Below, piece after piece: positions 22,652-33,610 of a stretch of DNA of 64,000 nt; positions within the stretch are counted from its first letter, which is position 1; the number at the start of each line of letters is the position of its first letter. Under the pieces are notes generated by a model. The model was not told the origin of the DNA, did no database searches, and saw only the letters and a list, made by a program, of their open reading frames with translations. A program made the translations under genes and the position numbers. Where the stretch lies: positions 32,913,775 through 32,977,774 of the forward strand of contig CM063500.1 of NCBI GenBank assembly GCA_032207245.1. The letters are read 5' to 3'. The stretch comes from Pardosa pseudoannulata. Taxonomy: Eukaryota; Arthropoda; Arachnida; Araneae; Lycosidae.

Positions 22652-22901
22652 TACAGTGGCTTAATGTGATCACGGTTAATATTATCAATCGCTTAATTAT
22701 CGAAATCTCTGATCCGATTTTCTCTATTCATTTGTATGTTAAAATTATCGCTTTATGTGATCGTTACATCGGTTAGTGTTATCAGTTTCCGAACCTCATT
22801 TTAACTGGCAAAGGAATATTCACAATATATTCAGAAGGAACCCATTCTTTTCTTTCCTTTCGTTGTTGTTTGAATTTCCGATAATTCTCCTTCATCCACT
22901 T

Positions 22902-22959
22902 GGTCTCATTAACCTTCGTGTTGCAAAAAGTAGACCGTAGCACTCCAAACGAAACCAAA
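22902..22959 (+). mobile_element. 5'-truncated SINE-A with 13-bp target duplication
   Basis: Only the last 58 bp of SINE-A are present ('GTCTCATTAACCTTCGTG', 'GTAGACCGTAGCACTCCAAA'), flanked by CCTTCATCCACTT at 22889-22901 and 22960-22972. The target lies inside the Tigger element, so the SINE is younger. Confidence 0.85.
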
Positions 22960-23410
22960 CCTTCATCCACTTAGGGAAATGGGGAATGAACAATGCAGTG
23001 GTGTAAAGGCGCCTCCATACTATGGTCCACCGCAAGCCATTACCACCGTCTGGAGGGGGTTTGGCCTATCGTGGCCGATGGCGGCAGACGATAAAATAGC
23101 CTTGGCGGACGATGGCTTCGGAGGCGGTTTTTCTCTAAAGATCAAAGGCACCAGATGCGCAACTAAAGTGCGCAGAAATATGACGAATCAATATCTCATT
23201 TAGTGGAGTTGAAATAACCATCGTTCGAGGTAAATCAGGAAGTGTGAACAATGGATAGTGTGGAGACATAACACAGTCCTGGAATTTTCAGAAATACGCA
23301 ATTGAAAGGTTGTCAGATAAGCAGAAGGCAACACATTCTTATCGAACTGAGAAAAGTATTCACATTTTATGCCTTAATTTTGTGAAAATAATTACCAGAA
23401 TTCTCAAGAA

Positions 23411-23752
23411 ATGATAGAAAATCCTTCCGATATGACCTCTGAAGAGTTCGAGTCATGGGTGAAAGTAGATCAAAACATTCCAGTAGCTTCCACATTAACA
23501 GAATCTGAAGTCTGTCAGATTGTTATAGGAAAACTGACGAATGATGAAACTGATGAGCCAGATGAAAAATCTCTTGATACTGAGCCACCTCCTACAAGTG
23601 CTGAAATAAGAAATGCATTGAAAATGTTGAAACGTGGAGTACAACACCGCTCCGATGACTTTATAAAACATTATGATTAGGGACAATTTATCAATGAGTT
23701 TCTTTGAAAAAATTGTATACAGCCAACAATTGATCAGTTTTTTAAAGTATGT
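23411..23752 (+). pseudogene. Tigger/pogo transposase, C-terminal fragment
   Basis: The open frame 23411-23680 and its readthrough continuation give the C-terminal tail of a Tigger (DDE, CENP-B-like) transposase. It includes ESWVKVDQNIPVASTLTESE, an acidic stretch (DETDEPDEKS), 'PPTSAEIRNALKML' and, past a TAG at 23678-23680, 'QFINEF' and 'QPTIDQFF'. In the related copy at 50.5-53.4 kb the tyrosine-containing version of the stop site is intact (HYDY). The DDE core is absent, so this is a relic. Confidence 0.7.
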
Positions 23753-23964
23753 ATACAAATTTTATGTTTTAAAGGATAATATACAGTACGTAAATATAAG
23801 TTAAGTTTTTTCCTTTCATTTAGAAATTTAGTACTTGGGAATTTAAGGGGGAAGGTAAATTTATCTAATTTTGCATATCGTTTATTGTTATCAAAATTAC
23901 GGGATTTCAAACTGATCACATTCAGCGGAGTCCACGGTACTTAAATATAATTAGAAAAAAACAT

Positions 23965-25145
23965 TTACCTTTTTAACTGCTGCATTGTATTTATTTTTAA
24001 TAAAGGGGTAAAAATGAAGAAAATCACTTATGAAATAAATTGTAGAAAGAAATGCTACTTTGTAGTTCAGTTCAGTTCAGTTCAAACTACCAATAATGAA
24101 CTACAATAACGATGTAAAAGTTTGATTAGGTTTTGCGCCCTTTTTAACTGCTGCATTATATTTATTTAAAAAAGGGGTAAAAAAGAAGAAAATCACTTAT
24201 GAAATAAATTGTAGAAAGAAATGCTACATTGTAGTTCAGTTCAAACTACCAATAATGAACTACAATAACGATGTAAAAGTTTGATTAGGTTTTGCGCCCT
24301 TTTTAACTGCTGCATTATATTTATTTAAATAAAGGGGTAAAAAAGAAGAAAATCACTTATGAAATAAATTGTAGAAAGAAATGCTACATTATAGTTCAGT
24401 TCAGTTTGAACTACCAATAATGAACTACAATAACGATGTAAAAGTTTGATTAGGTTTTGCTCCCTTTTTAACTGCTGCATTATATTTATTTAAATAAAGG
24501 GGTAACAAAGAAGAAAATCACTCATGAAATAAATTGTAGAAAGAAATGCTACATTGTAGTTCAGTTCAGTTCAGTTTGAACTACCAATAATGAACTACAT
24601 TAACGATGTAAAAGTTTGATTAGGTTTTGCGCCCTTTTTAACTGCTGCATTATATTTATTTAAAAACAGGGGTAAAAAAGAAGAAAATCACTTATGAAAT
24701 GAATTGTAGAAAGAAATGCCACTTTGTAGTTTAGTTCAGTTCAGTTCAGTTTGAACTACCAATAATGAACTACAATAACGATGTAAAAGTTTGATTAGGT
24801 TTTGCGCCCTTTTTAACTGTTGCATTATATTTATTTAAATAAAAGGGGTAAAAAAGAAGAAAATCACTTATGAAATAAATTGTAGAAAGAAATGTTACTT
24901 TGTAGTTCAGTTCAGTTCAGTTCTCTTCAAACTACCAATAATGAACTACAATAACGATGTAAAAGTTTGATTAGGTTTTGCGCCCTTTTTAACTGTTGCA
25001 TTATATTTATTTAAAAAAAGGGGGAAAAAGAAGAAAATCACTTATGAAATAAATTGTAGAAAGAAATGCTACATTATAGTTCAGTTCAGTTTGAACTACC
25101 AATAATGAACTGCAATAACGATGTGAAAGTCTGATTAGGTTTTGC
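23965..25145. repeat. Tandem array of seven ~168-bp units
   Basis: Each unit contains TTTTTAACTGCTGCATTATA, GAAGAAAATCACTTATGAAA, a short GTTCAGTTCAGTT block of variable length, ACTACCAATAATGAACTACA and GATTAGGTTTTGCGCCC. GAAGAAAATCAC occurs near 24016, 24186, 24346, 24512, 24680, 24857 and 25030. Identity between units is high, so expansion looks recent. It adjoins the Tigger element directly. No coding function. Confidence 0.9.
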
Positions 25146-25376
25146 GCCTGTAGTTGACTTAAATTCAAACATTCTGTTATCGAAATGAATCATAAGTGTA
25201 ATTACATTTAAATAGTTGATGAAAGTAGTATGTTTTCCAGTTTGCTTCTTTAATGCATTTCCTTCCAATCCCTGTTGTAAAGTTACTAATTTCATTTTAA
25301 ATGAACGTACTAAACAGTATAGAATGAGTTCAACTAAGTATTAGTCTTTCAGTAATTTCACATTGAATCATACTGT

Positions 25377-25680
25377 TCAAAAATAGCTTCTGTTAAATGC
25401 TTTTGTACTTAATACTGACTGTTTTCAGCCCTGATAAAATGAACTTATTAATCGTAAATCTTTTAAAATCGTTAATAAGTTTTTAATTGTTAACCGTATA
25501 CAATTTTTTGGATATTAAAACGAAAGATTCAAAAATAGTTTCCGTTAAATGCTTTTGTACTTAATACTGACTGCTTTGAGCCCTGATAAAATGAACTTAT
25601 TCATCGTAAATCAAATCGTTAATAAGTTTTTAATTGTTAACCGTAAGCGAGTTTTCTTGGATATTAAAACGAAAAGAAAA
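25377..25680. repeat. Two-copy tandem repeat (~153-bp unit)
   Basis: TCAAAAATAGCTTCTGTTAA at 25377 recurs as a near match at 25530, each followed by GCTTTTGTACTTAATACTGA and AGTTTTTAATTGTTAACCGT. It leads into the 85-bp array. Confidence 0.8.
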
Positions 25681-26620
25681 TGCTCGTGTTTTTGAAACAT
25701 TAAGTATATATGTACATTTCAGGACATTAATTAGAAAAGAAAATACTCACCGATGATTTTATTAATTTTTTATGTTCTAAAAACGAAATTAAGTCCGGAT
25801 GTGAATTTTTAGAATTCTAAATCGAAAAGAAAATGCTCACTTTTGAATTATCGCAATTTTTTTTATAACGTTATCAAGTATGTTTAGGAATTTTAGGATA
25901 TTAAAATGAAAAGAAAATGCTCATGTCTGAATTTATTAATTGTCAATGCTCTAAAAACGTAAGCCTGTATAAGAATTTTAGGGTATTAAAATGAAAAGAA
26001 AATGCTTATGTCCGAATTTATTAATTGTCACTACTCTAAAAACGTAAGACCGTGTAAGAATGTTAGGATATGAAAACGAAAAGAAAATGCTCATGTCTGA
26101 ATTTATTATTAATTATCGATGCTTTAAAAGCGTAAGCCCGTATAAAAATTTTCGGATATTAAAACGAAAAGAAAATGCTCACGTATAAATTTATTAATCA
26201 TCAAAGTTCTTAATACGTTTTTATGTATGTGAAATTTAGGATATTAAAACGAAAATAAAATGCTTATGTATGAATTTGTTAATCATCATATTCTTAAAAT
26301 GTTTTTGTGTATGTGGAGTTTTGAATATTGAAACGAAAAGAAAATGCTCATATATGAATTTATTAATCACCAATGTTTTTAAAACATTTTTATGTGTGTA
26401 AAATTTAGAATATTAAAACGAAAAGAAAATGCTCACGTATGAATTTATTAATCCCTTATGTTTTTTAAAACTTTTTATATATGTAAAATGTAAATATTGA
26501 AACGAAAAGAAAATGCTCATGTATGAATTTTATTAATCGTCAATGTTCTTAAAACGTAATTAAGTACGTATGTGAATTTTAAGTCATTAAAATGAAAAGA
26601 AAATGCTCATGTATATTACA
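25655..26620. repeat. Tandem array of about twelve ~85-bp units
   Basis: The core AAACGAAAAGAAAATGCTCA recurs at about 85-bp intervals (near 25670, 25735, 25820, 25905, 25990, 26078, 26163, 26247, 26331, 26417, 26503 and 26592), followed by GAATTTATTAATC and a T-rich segment. The units are moderately diverged. No coding function. Confidence 0.85.
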
Positions 26621-27517
26621 TGTTTAAAAATCCTTATTTCCTTTTTCTGTTGCTATTAAAATTATGGTTTTATCGGATAATAATTAATTTGTCTCAAAAA
26701 CGTTTTTAACTGTTTTAAAAGGTTTTATAGTCTGTATGTTAAAAAAATAAAAAGAGGAAGATATCTGAGATTTAATTGTTTATTTATTCATATACTTAAA
26801 CTTTATGTAAAACATGAAGTCTGTGCCAAAATATTTTAGAGATTTTTAGATTTTAATTGCTCTTACAAGTTTTGCTTTGTTTACCTTTATTTTGTATTTC
26901 AAGTAAATAAAATTGGTAATAAATTTTCTAATTTCAGCTATGATTTGGATGTGTAGATTTGCCATACACTCGCTGTTCTTTTTGCTGATTGTATGCTGAT
27001 CAGTTGTTTAACAAAAAATCGTACAGCTGTCGTATGTAACATGTCTCAGCGGCGACTTTTAATAATGCCGTTTATACATTTTCACAACATCAGTGGTTTT
27101 TAATTAATTTATTCATATTCTCTGTAAAAGATTTTTTGAACTTTTAATCAGTTAACTGTGTTCCACGTGTTTACACGTCAGTCCAAATCTTCATTTTTGT
27201 ACGGTTGACGTGTACACACGTTGTGTAAAATAAAAAATATTACCATTCGATATAAAAACTTAATTTGAATAAGATTTAATACAAATGACTTTTTGGTATA
27301 TTTTCTTCATAATATCAGTAAGCCTGCTATAATGTTTTTACAGGTTAAATTCTTTTGTGTAGAAGTTATTTCTTGTACAATGTATTGCTTTTTACAAAAG
27401 GAGTTAACTTATTTTTACAAGATCATCGGTCATTTTCCGTACTTTACTGGTGCTCGATCCAGTTGTAAAGTACACAGAGTGGTATTTTACAAAGTACCAC
27501 TTTGTGTGGCACCACAC
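26621..27517. other. AT-rich sequence with two small hairpins
   Basis: No gene is recognised. Imperfect inverted repeats lie at about 27162-27222 (CACGTGTTTACACGTCA against TGACGTGTACACACG) and 27472-27507 (ACACAGAGTGGTA against TACCACTTTGTGT, one mismatch). They may be ends of small decayed elements. Confidence 0.4.
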
Positions 27518-28132
27518 TTAACACATTGACGAGTGAAGTTCGAGAATTAACACTATATGTTTTTGTAATTTTTATAATATTAGACGTATAGTTTTAATCT
27601 TTCTGCTTAAATAAACTTAATTTTGGATTAATTCAGCCCCTTTAATTAGGTTGCGGCTATAACTGGCGCCAGCGGACTCTAGACGCTAAGTAATGGGACG
27701 GTGGAGGCTATAACAGCCAAAATTTAAAAGCATAAATGACAGGTTTAATGACTCAAATAAGCAATTTTTTGTGTGCCACAAAGTATTTTTTGGGAGTTTT
27801 ACACGAAATGTTAGTTTATAATCAAACAAAAATAAATAAATGACAGAAAAAAAATTCAAGAGAAAACACGATCGTACTTACTCCCTTACAACCACATGCA
27901 TGCTGAAGCTGCAAGTCGTGTAGCTGGTGGGAAACGAAATTCAACCTAAATAATTGTTTCCAAAACATGACAGTACGCTTCTACTTGTACGCCGGTAAAT
28001 GCACATTTGTGCCGCTATAGCCATAGTGTCTAAAAAACGGCCTTTTCGATTTAGACGTCTATTGCCGTCATGCTATATAGTGAACTTCACTTTGACGGCT
28101 ATATAGACTCAAGTGTCCGTCAACGTGTTTAA
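27518..28132. mobile_element. piggyBac-like non-autonomous element (TTAA-flanked)
   Basis: It is bounded by TTAA at 27518-27521 and 28129-28132. The left end reads TTAACACATTGACGAGTGAA and the right end, read inward, TTAAACACGTTGACGGACAC. They share a TTAA(A)CACRTTGACG terminus, and a second shared motif, GTGAAGTTC, lies just inside both. There is no transposase frame. The family call rests on TTAA plus terminal similarity. Confidence 0.5.
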
Positions 28133-29170
28133 TTATCACACGTGAATTTCTAAACATTTTCTTTAATATTTTCTTTTTATGACGTTTATTATATTTTGGC
28201 AATTTTTGTTAATTTTCAGTAACAATACCTTTTTTTACCAATCGTTATTGTTTTCATCTAATAAAAATCAAATGTTCACCGATTTACTTTGTTTTTTCCA
28301 CAAAATTTATTATGTGATTATTTATATTGCGTTTGACGTGTATTACGTCATTGTTTGCTTTTGATTACTCACACTTGCGATTACTTTGTAACAGAAATTC
28401 CGCAGTTAACTCTTTGATCTTCGACAAGTTTTCCTCTCGTATCCAGCAACTCGAAGCTTTTTCGGAGCTTTTGGTGAATTTCTTACCTCTAACTTAAAAT
28501 GATTTCGCACATAAAGCAACACATAAAATTTTATATTTTAATATTTAATGTATCTTTAGATCTTTACGAAGATAATTTCTTAAACATTAGTCTTTGTAAT
28601 TTGCTTTGTATGATATTTGATTAACAACTAGCTATGGTTTGTCACAAGTTTCACAATAGTATATCGTTTGATGTCTTTTGCCGGGCTTATTTCTTTGAGA
28701 TACTCTAGAATCCTTTCTAACTCCTGTTAGAACGCTATGCAGCTTTCTATTTAGGGTGTTTTCGAATTCGGAAGTTGAAGTCGAAGTTCGAGCTTATTTC
28801 ATTACTCGTTCCATGTAATAGGAGTAAAAAATTCAATTTTTCTGTTCTTTCGGCCAAGGCTGAAATTCGAATTGACGCCGAAAATGCAGTAAGCGTCATG
28901 GTAGCACTAATCTCGGATAAGAAAATCTTACATAGTTTGAAATGAACATACGTCGTCATCGTATTATATACGCGGTTCTTAGGACAAAATGAACGATATC
29001 AGAAACATAAAACAAGATATCTACGATATCACCAAATAAAGAAACATAAATGTTTACACATCGCATCGAATTTTCGCACCAAACAAAGTGGTGAGTGAGA
29101 GTCACTCTCGAGTTCGGCATTAAATCATGTGGTGAGCAGCATTCACCTCTCTAGTGCAAAGGGTTAACTG
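28133..29170. other. Intergenic sequence, nothing recognised
   Basis: No domain-bearing frame. The minus-strand ORF at 28747-28959 (70 codons) has no recognisable motif. Confidence 0.35.
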
Positions 29171-29312
29171 GCCTAATGAAGAGTGCTGATCTTCCGCACC
29201 GAATTGTTCGAATACTATCTCAGCAGCCTTCGGAATCGGCTTTAAGCAGTAGGTCCCGGTATGAGCATCTGTTGCAAAAAGGTACACCGTAGCGCTCCAA
29301 ACCAAACCGCAG
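29171..29312 (+). mobile_element. SINE-A relative with a different tRNA-like head
   Basis: The 3' half is the SINE-A body ('CCTTCGGAATCGGCTTTAAG', 'CAGTAGGTCCCGGT', 'CACCGTAGCGCTCCAAACCA'). The 5' part (CTAATGAAGAGTGCTGAT ... TTGTTCGAATAC) has A- and B-box-like motifs unlike the other copies. GTTAACTG lies just before (about 29163-29170) and just after (about 29313-29320), probably the target duplication. Confidence 0.65.
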
Positions 29313-29320
29313 TTAACTGA

Positions 29321-29864
29321 TTAAAAATTAAAATTTTTTTTTATCATTTGTTACACTAGCTCCGTGGTTTGCTTGCATTCATGATTTTTTGTTTTTATTA
29401 AATATATTTGTTTTTATTCAAAAATGTATGCGTATGTATACATACTTAATTAATCCTGTGTTTTCATTAGATTATTAGAATTTGAATATCTTGTACTATA
29501 AATTTGTTTGTTTTGGTGCTGTGTTTTCAGTTCATGTGCTTTTGCAGTTCCTTTGATAACTCGTGTGATGCTCTAACTGTGAGATGCGTTATAAATTATC
29601 GTTTTTATTTTAGTTTTTATTTCCTTGATTTGTGTTCTTACCATTTAACTGAAAGCATTACTTGTGTCCTCGAGAGTTTCATATCAGTTTTTATTGGTGC
29701 TTTTCTGCAATTGTATAAAGGAACAAAAATAAATATATTTTGTTACTGTTTATTGAAGTCTTTTGTCGTTCTTTGTTTTTGTCATAAAATACGAAGCGTC
29801 GTCGAACTTGTAACTAACGGCTTGCGGGTCGGAACCTGATCCGGCCTAAGATCCTTCCTGTTCG
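29321..29864. other. AT-rich sequence with an unassigned 111-codon ORF
   Basis: The ORF at 29504-29839 (+) is rich in Phe, Cys and Leu and runs into the tandem array. It looks like composition-driven opening rather than a gene: it lacks a recognisable domain and a sensible C-terminus. I do not call it coding. Confidence 0.35.
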
Positions 29865-30880
29865 TTAAAGATGACTGGACACGTACAAAATATTTGTTGT
29901 CACATTGTCCTCCTAATCTCAACAATACCTCTGTGAATAGCAGGCGAAGCCTCAGGGCTTCTGCTTGGTCCCTGCTTCTAAATTACGAGGATCCACTTGA
30001 GCTAAGACTTTCTTCACCTTAGCGGTGCTCATTAAAACAAAAGGGCACGTTCAATATGTTCGTTGTGACGATGTCCTTTAAATTCTCAAAGATATATCTA
30101 AGAATAGCAGTCCAAGCCTGGGGCTTCTGCTTGCTCCCTGCTTCTAAAGTAGGAGGATCCACTTGAGCTAAACTTTCTTCACCTTACCTTTGCTCATTAA
30201 AACAAAAGGGCACGTGCAATATGTTTGCTGTGACAATATGTCTCCAAATTCTCAAAAGATACTCTAGAAATAGTAGGCGAAGCTTGGAGCTTCTGCTTGG
30301 TCCCTGCTTCTAAATTACGAGGATCCACTTGAGCTAAGACTTTCTTCACCTTAGCAGTGCTCATTAAAACAAAAGGACACGTCCAATATGTTCGTTGTGA
30401 TAGTGTCCTTTAAATTCTCAAAGATATATCTAGGAATAGCAGGCGAAGCCTCAGGGCTTCTGCTTGGTCCCTGCTTCTAAATTATGAGGATCCACTTGAG
30501 CTAAGACTTTCTTCACCTTAACGGTGCTTATTAAAACAAAAGGACACGTACAATATATTTGTTGTCACGATGTCCTCTATATTCTCAAAAGATACCTCTG
30601 AGAATGGCAGGCCAAGCCTGGGAGCATCTGCTTGATCCCTGCTTCTAAATTACGAGGATCCACTTGAGCTAAGACTTTCTTCACCTTAGCAGTGCTCATT
30701 AAAACAAAAGGACACGTACAATATATTTGTTGTCACGATGTCCTCTATATTCTCAAAAGATACCTCTGAGAATGGCAGGCCAAGCCTGGGAGCATCTGCT
30801 TGATCCCTGCTTCTAAATTATGAGAACCCTTTTAAACTAAGACATACTTTCACCACAGCGGTGCTTGTCAAACGAAAGGC
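29865..30880. repeat. Tandem array of six ~167-bp units
   Basis: The landmarks CCCTGCTTCTAAATTACGAG, GATCCACTTGAGCTAAGACT and GTGCTCATTAAAACAAAAGG recur near 29958, 30125, 30290, 30458, 30625 and 30792. A single related monomer sits at about 2890-2990, so the unit comes from a dispersed repeat family. The units carry BamHI-like GGATCC at the same place in most copies. Confidence 0.9.
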
Positions 30881-31360
30881 GTACTCCCTAGCCTGAATTC
30901 GAGTGGCTTCTGGCCCACGTGCTTGGCTCGTCCAAGTGGGATTCGCAACAACAAAAATATTTTTAAAACTAAGTATATATATTTTTAAAAAGTTTAATTT
31001 TCCGAAATATTTTTTTGACATTCAAAATGTTCCTTTCGAACTAATTTTCAATATCCTCTTTTATTTTTGCTACATTAATGCTGAAATCTATCTTCTGAAC
31101 ATGTTATGGTGTTATTTTGTTGATAGTTGAATAGTTAATTCATACAACATTTTTTTTTTGTCGGTACATATTAGCTGATTCACTGATTTCATTTTGTACA
31201 CATAAAACTTTTAATAAATTAGATAGTAACGTAGTTACTATAATATTACCTTTTAATAATTTCAAAAATGTATATAATTTAAATTCAATTATCAGTAGAA
31301 TTGTATTCAACAAGGAGTAGGGTGAAACATCTGTGAATGCATTTATTCATCAATGATATA
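30881..31360. other. AT-rich spacer, nothing recognised
   Basis: The short overlapping ORFs at 30818-31130 run out of the array and have no domain. Confidence 0.3.
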
Positions 31361-31604
31361 TGAGGGGTTTCACAAACAAAACGAACAATGTCCATTTGGA
31401 AAATTGTCAAGAAATTGAGTTTTAGAGCTTCTAGGTCATATTTAATTCCTCTAAATTTATATTAACTTATACGATTACTATTAATGAGGGCATTATCTAA
31501 AATATGTACATATGCATGTGAAAGAGCAAGTTATTAAGCCTTGGAAACAGTTTCATTTTGTGAAGAAAACAATTGTTTTAAATCACTCTTTTTGTGAATC
31601 CCTC
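31361..31604. mobile_element. Small MITE with ~20-bp inverted termini
   Basis: TGAGGGGTTTCACAAACAAA on the left is matched by an inward-reading TGAGGGATTCACAAAAAGAG on the right. ATATA/TATAT flanks are compatible with a TA target. There is no coding capacity. It is possibly mariner-related by TSD, but unassigned. Confidence 0.5.
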
Positions 31605-31820
31605 ATATATTATTTTAACAATGAGTGTAAAGTTCAAATGCTGCCATTTGAAAACAAATCTGGTAGCGTTTTAATATTTGTTACATTGGTGATTTTCTTT
31701 ATATAGGGTGCAGATTGTGTAAAAATTTAGTCACGATTGGTTCAGTTTTGTTTTCGATTATCATGGGACACAAAAAACTAATTCTTCCTCTTTATATAAT
31801 AGTATAGATAACACACACAT

Positions 31821-31846
31821 TTATATATATATATATATATATATCG
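31821..31846. repeat. (TA)n microsatellite, tail of SINE-C
   Basis: A TA run at the 3' side (minus-strand sense) of the SINE-C copy. It may have begun as the retroposon's simple-repeat tail. Confidence 0.8.
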
Positions 31847-31864
31847 TTTTGCTATATATATTTT

Positions 31865-32137
31865 AGGGGAATTATGTATATATACTACACGACCCGACAG
31901 ACGTTGTCTTGTTTTAACGCTGTAAATCCAAAAATTGTAAAGTGTTTTTAAATAAATTATAAATTGGACCGTTTTGATGGAAAAATAAAGAAAATAATTA
32001 ATATAAAAATATTTGACGCCACCACGCGTACATTCATCACAAACATAGATTAAATTAAAATTCCCACATCGCATGCATGGGGATTCGAAACTTGGACTTC
32101 TCGTATTGAATCCAGTTGCGCTGACTACTGCGTCACA
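31865..32137 (-). mobile_element. SINE-C, tRNA-derived retroposon on the minus strand
   Basis: The minus strand starts with a tRNA-like head, CTGTGACGCAGTAGTCAGCG (A-box-like), and then GTTTCGAATCCCC (B-box-like) near 32080-32092. The body continues to CAAGACAACGTCTGTCGGGT near 31890, a word I associate with the 3' ends of arthropod non-LTR elements, and then to a TA-rich tail. The reading frame on this strand (31778-32170) is incidental. Only one copy is in the window, so the limits are approximate. Confidence 0.55.
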
Positions 32138-32341
32138 GATACGTTGATAGTGGAGTGTTTCAAGGGACATATTATGAATAAACGTGCAATTCTGGAATTT
32201 TTAATAAAAGAACATTTTTTATCAGATCAAATTGTGAATCTAAAGCATTCTCGAATCAACATAATTACATACACAATATTTCCTCAAAATCATTTCAGCC
32301 ATTTAGGAGGAGTTCTATTACAAACACACGAACAGAAGGAT

Positions 32342-32345
<4 letters not shown>

Positions 32346-32424
<79 letters not shown>

Positions 32425-32671
32425 TATATATACATATACACACACACACATATATATATATATATACATATATATATTTATATATTATATATATATAAAA
32501 TAATATATATTATACATATAATATACATATATATACATATATATATATATATCGTATATATATATATATATATATATACATATATATTATACATATATAT
32601 ACATCTATATATATTATATATATATATATAATATATATATATACATATATATACATATATATACATACATA

Positions 32672-32728
<57 letters not shown>

Positions 32729-32731
32729 TAT

Positions 32732-32766
<35 letters not shown>

Positions 32767-32840
32767 CACAAATATATATAAATATATATATACATATATA
32801 TACAAATATATATATACGCATATATATATATATATAAGTG
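32346..32840. repeat. Compound (CA)n(TA)n microsatellite, ~0.5 kb
   Basis: A (CA)n run of about 30 bp is followed by several hundred bases of interrupted TA and TACA repeats. All long Tyr-Ile or Thr-His ORFs here are repeat artefacts. Confidence 0.95.
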
Positions 32841-33480
32841 TGTGTGTGTATTTATTAATAATAAAAAGGAATTTTTGGGATCCTTTCTTTTCCAAATAAT
32901 ATTATTTCTAGTGCAGCAGCGCTTTGGACATTATCCTTACTCTCAAGAGATTATATATATTGTAACGAAATCTCGTTACATTAAATTTCCAGATACATAC
33001 TTATCTACGACCGTGAGAAAACCCGGCATAATGCAGAAATATCAAACGTTCCTTTTGTGAGCACTTGAACTGAGCTCCTCTTTACCTAGTGAAAGGACGT
33101 TGTTTCGCGCAGAATAGGATGCTGAATAGAGGATTGTTAACACCGATGACCATCTCAATCATTCTGTCGGAGAAATTCATTAGGATGCTGGCGAAGTGTT
33201 TCCAATGTTAGTTTCAATGGCATCCCGAAGAAAGTCTCACACGACAGAAATCCTCTACATTGTAAAGGAAGCAGGAATACTTTCCTACCTTGTTCTCCAA
33301 AGGTTTGTCCAGAGACATTGATTAATGATATGCGAGATTACTCCCGATTACTGCAAACTTCCCTTGGAACCGGGCTTGCATCTGTCAAGCTTAAGTTCTA
33401 CAAGCAGTTTCCTCACCACGTCATCAACCAGATGTCTGATCAGATGAGATGGACATTTGCGGTCAGACGACGATATAAAA
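32841..33480. other. Unassigned, less AT-rich block
   Basis: About 33060-33470 is closer to balanced composition than its surroundings and is partly open on the plus strand (33318-33638, 106 codons, running into a CA/GT repeat). I recognise no domain. It may be an old transposon fragment. Confidence 0.3.
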
Positions 33481-33534
33481 AGACCATAGTTCGACACACA
33501 CGTGTGTGTGTGTGTTTAAATCTTTGTGTGTGTT

Positions 33535-33610
33535 TAAGCTTTATATCTAAAGACACAAACACACACACACATGTGTGTGTGTGTGTTCGTGTGTTTAGAT
33601 ATAAAGCTTA
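33535..33610. repeat. 76-bp near-perfect palindrome
   Basis: The two 38-base halves (33535-33572 and 33573-33610) are reverse complements at all but 3 positions. The outer 17 bases, TAAGCTTTATATCTAAA, pair perfectly, and the inner part is a CA/GT run. It could form a long hairpin or cruciform. Confidence 0.9.

Larger units (their letters stand above)
22654..23937 (+). mobile_element. Degenerate, internally deleted Tigger element
   Basis: The termini match those of the copy at 50507-53425: CAGTGGCTTAATGTGATCAC on the left (about 7 bases shorter than the other copy) and, read inward from the right, CCGTGGACTCCGCTGAATGT. TA flanks both sides (22652-22653 and 23938-23939). The left 230 bp matches the 5' part of the other copy, and the right part encodes the transposase C-terminus. 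A 5'-truncated SINE-A and a short GC-rich insert of unknown origin (about 22990-23185) have landed inside. The catalytic core is missing. Confidence 0.75.

Noticed and set aside
14830..26620. Possible CRISPR arrays suggested by regular repeats
   Set aside because: Units are 85-250 bp, contiguous and diverged, with no short repeat/unique spacer structure, in a eukaryotic genome.
29504..29839. 111-codon Phe/Cys-rich ORF
   Set aside because: Low-complexity hydrophobic composition expected from T-rich DNA, ending inside a tandem array, with no domain.
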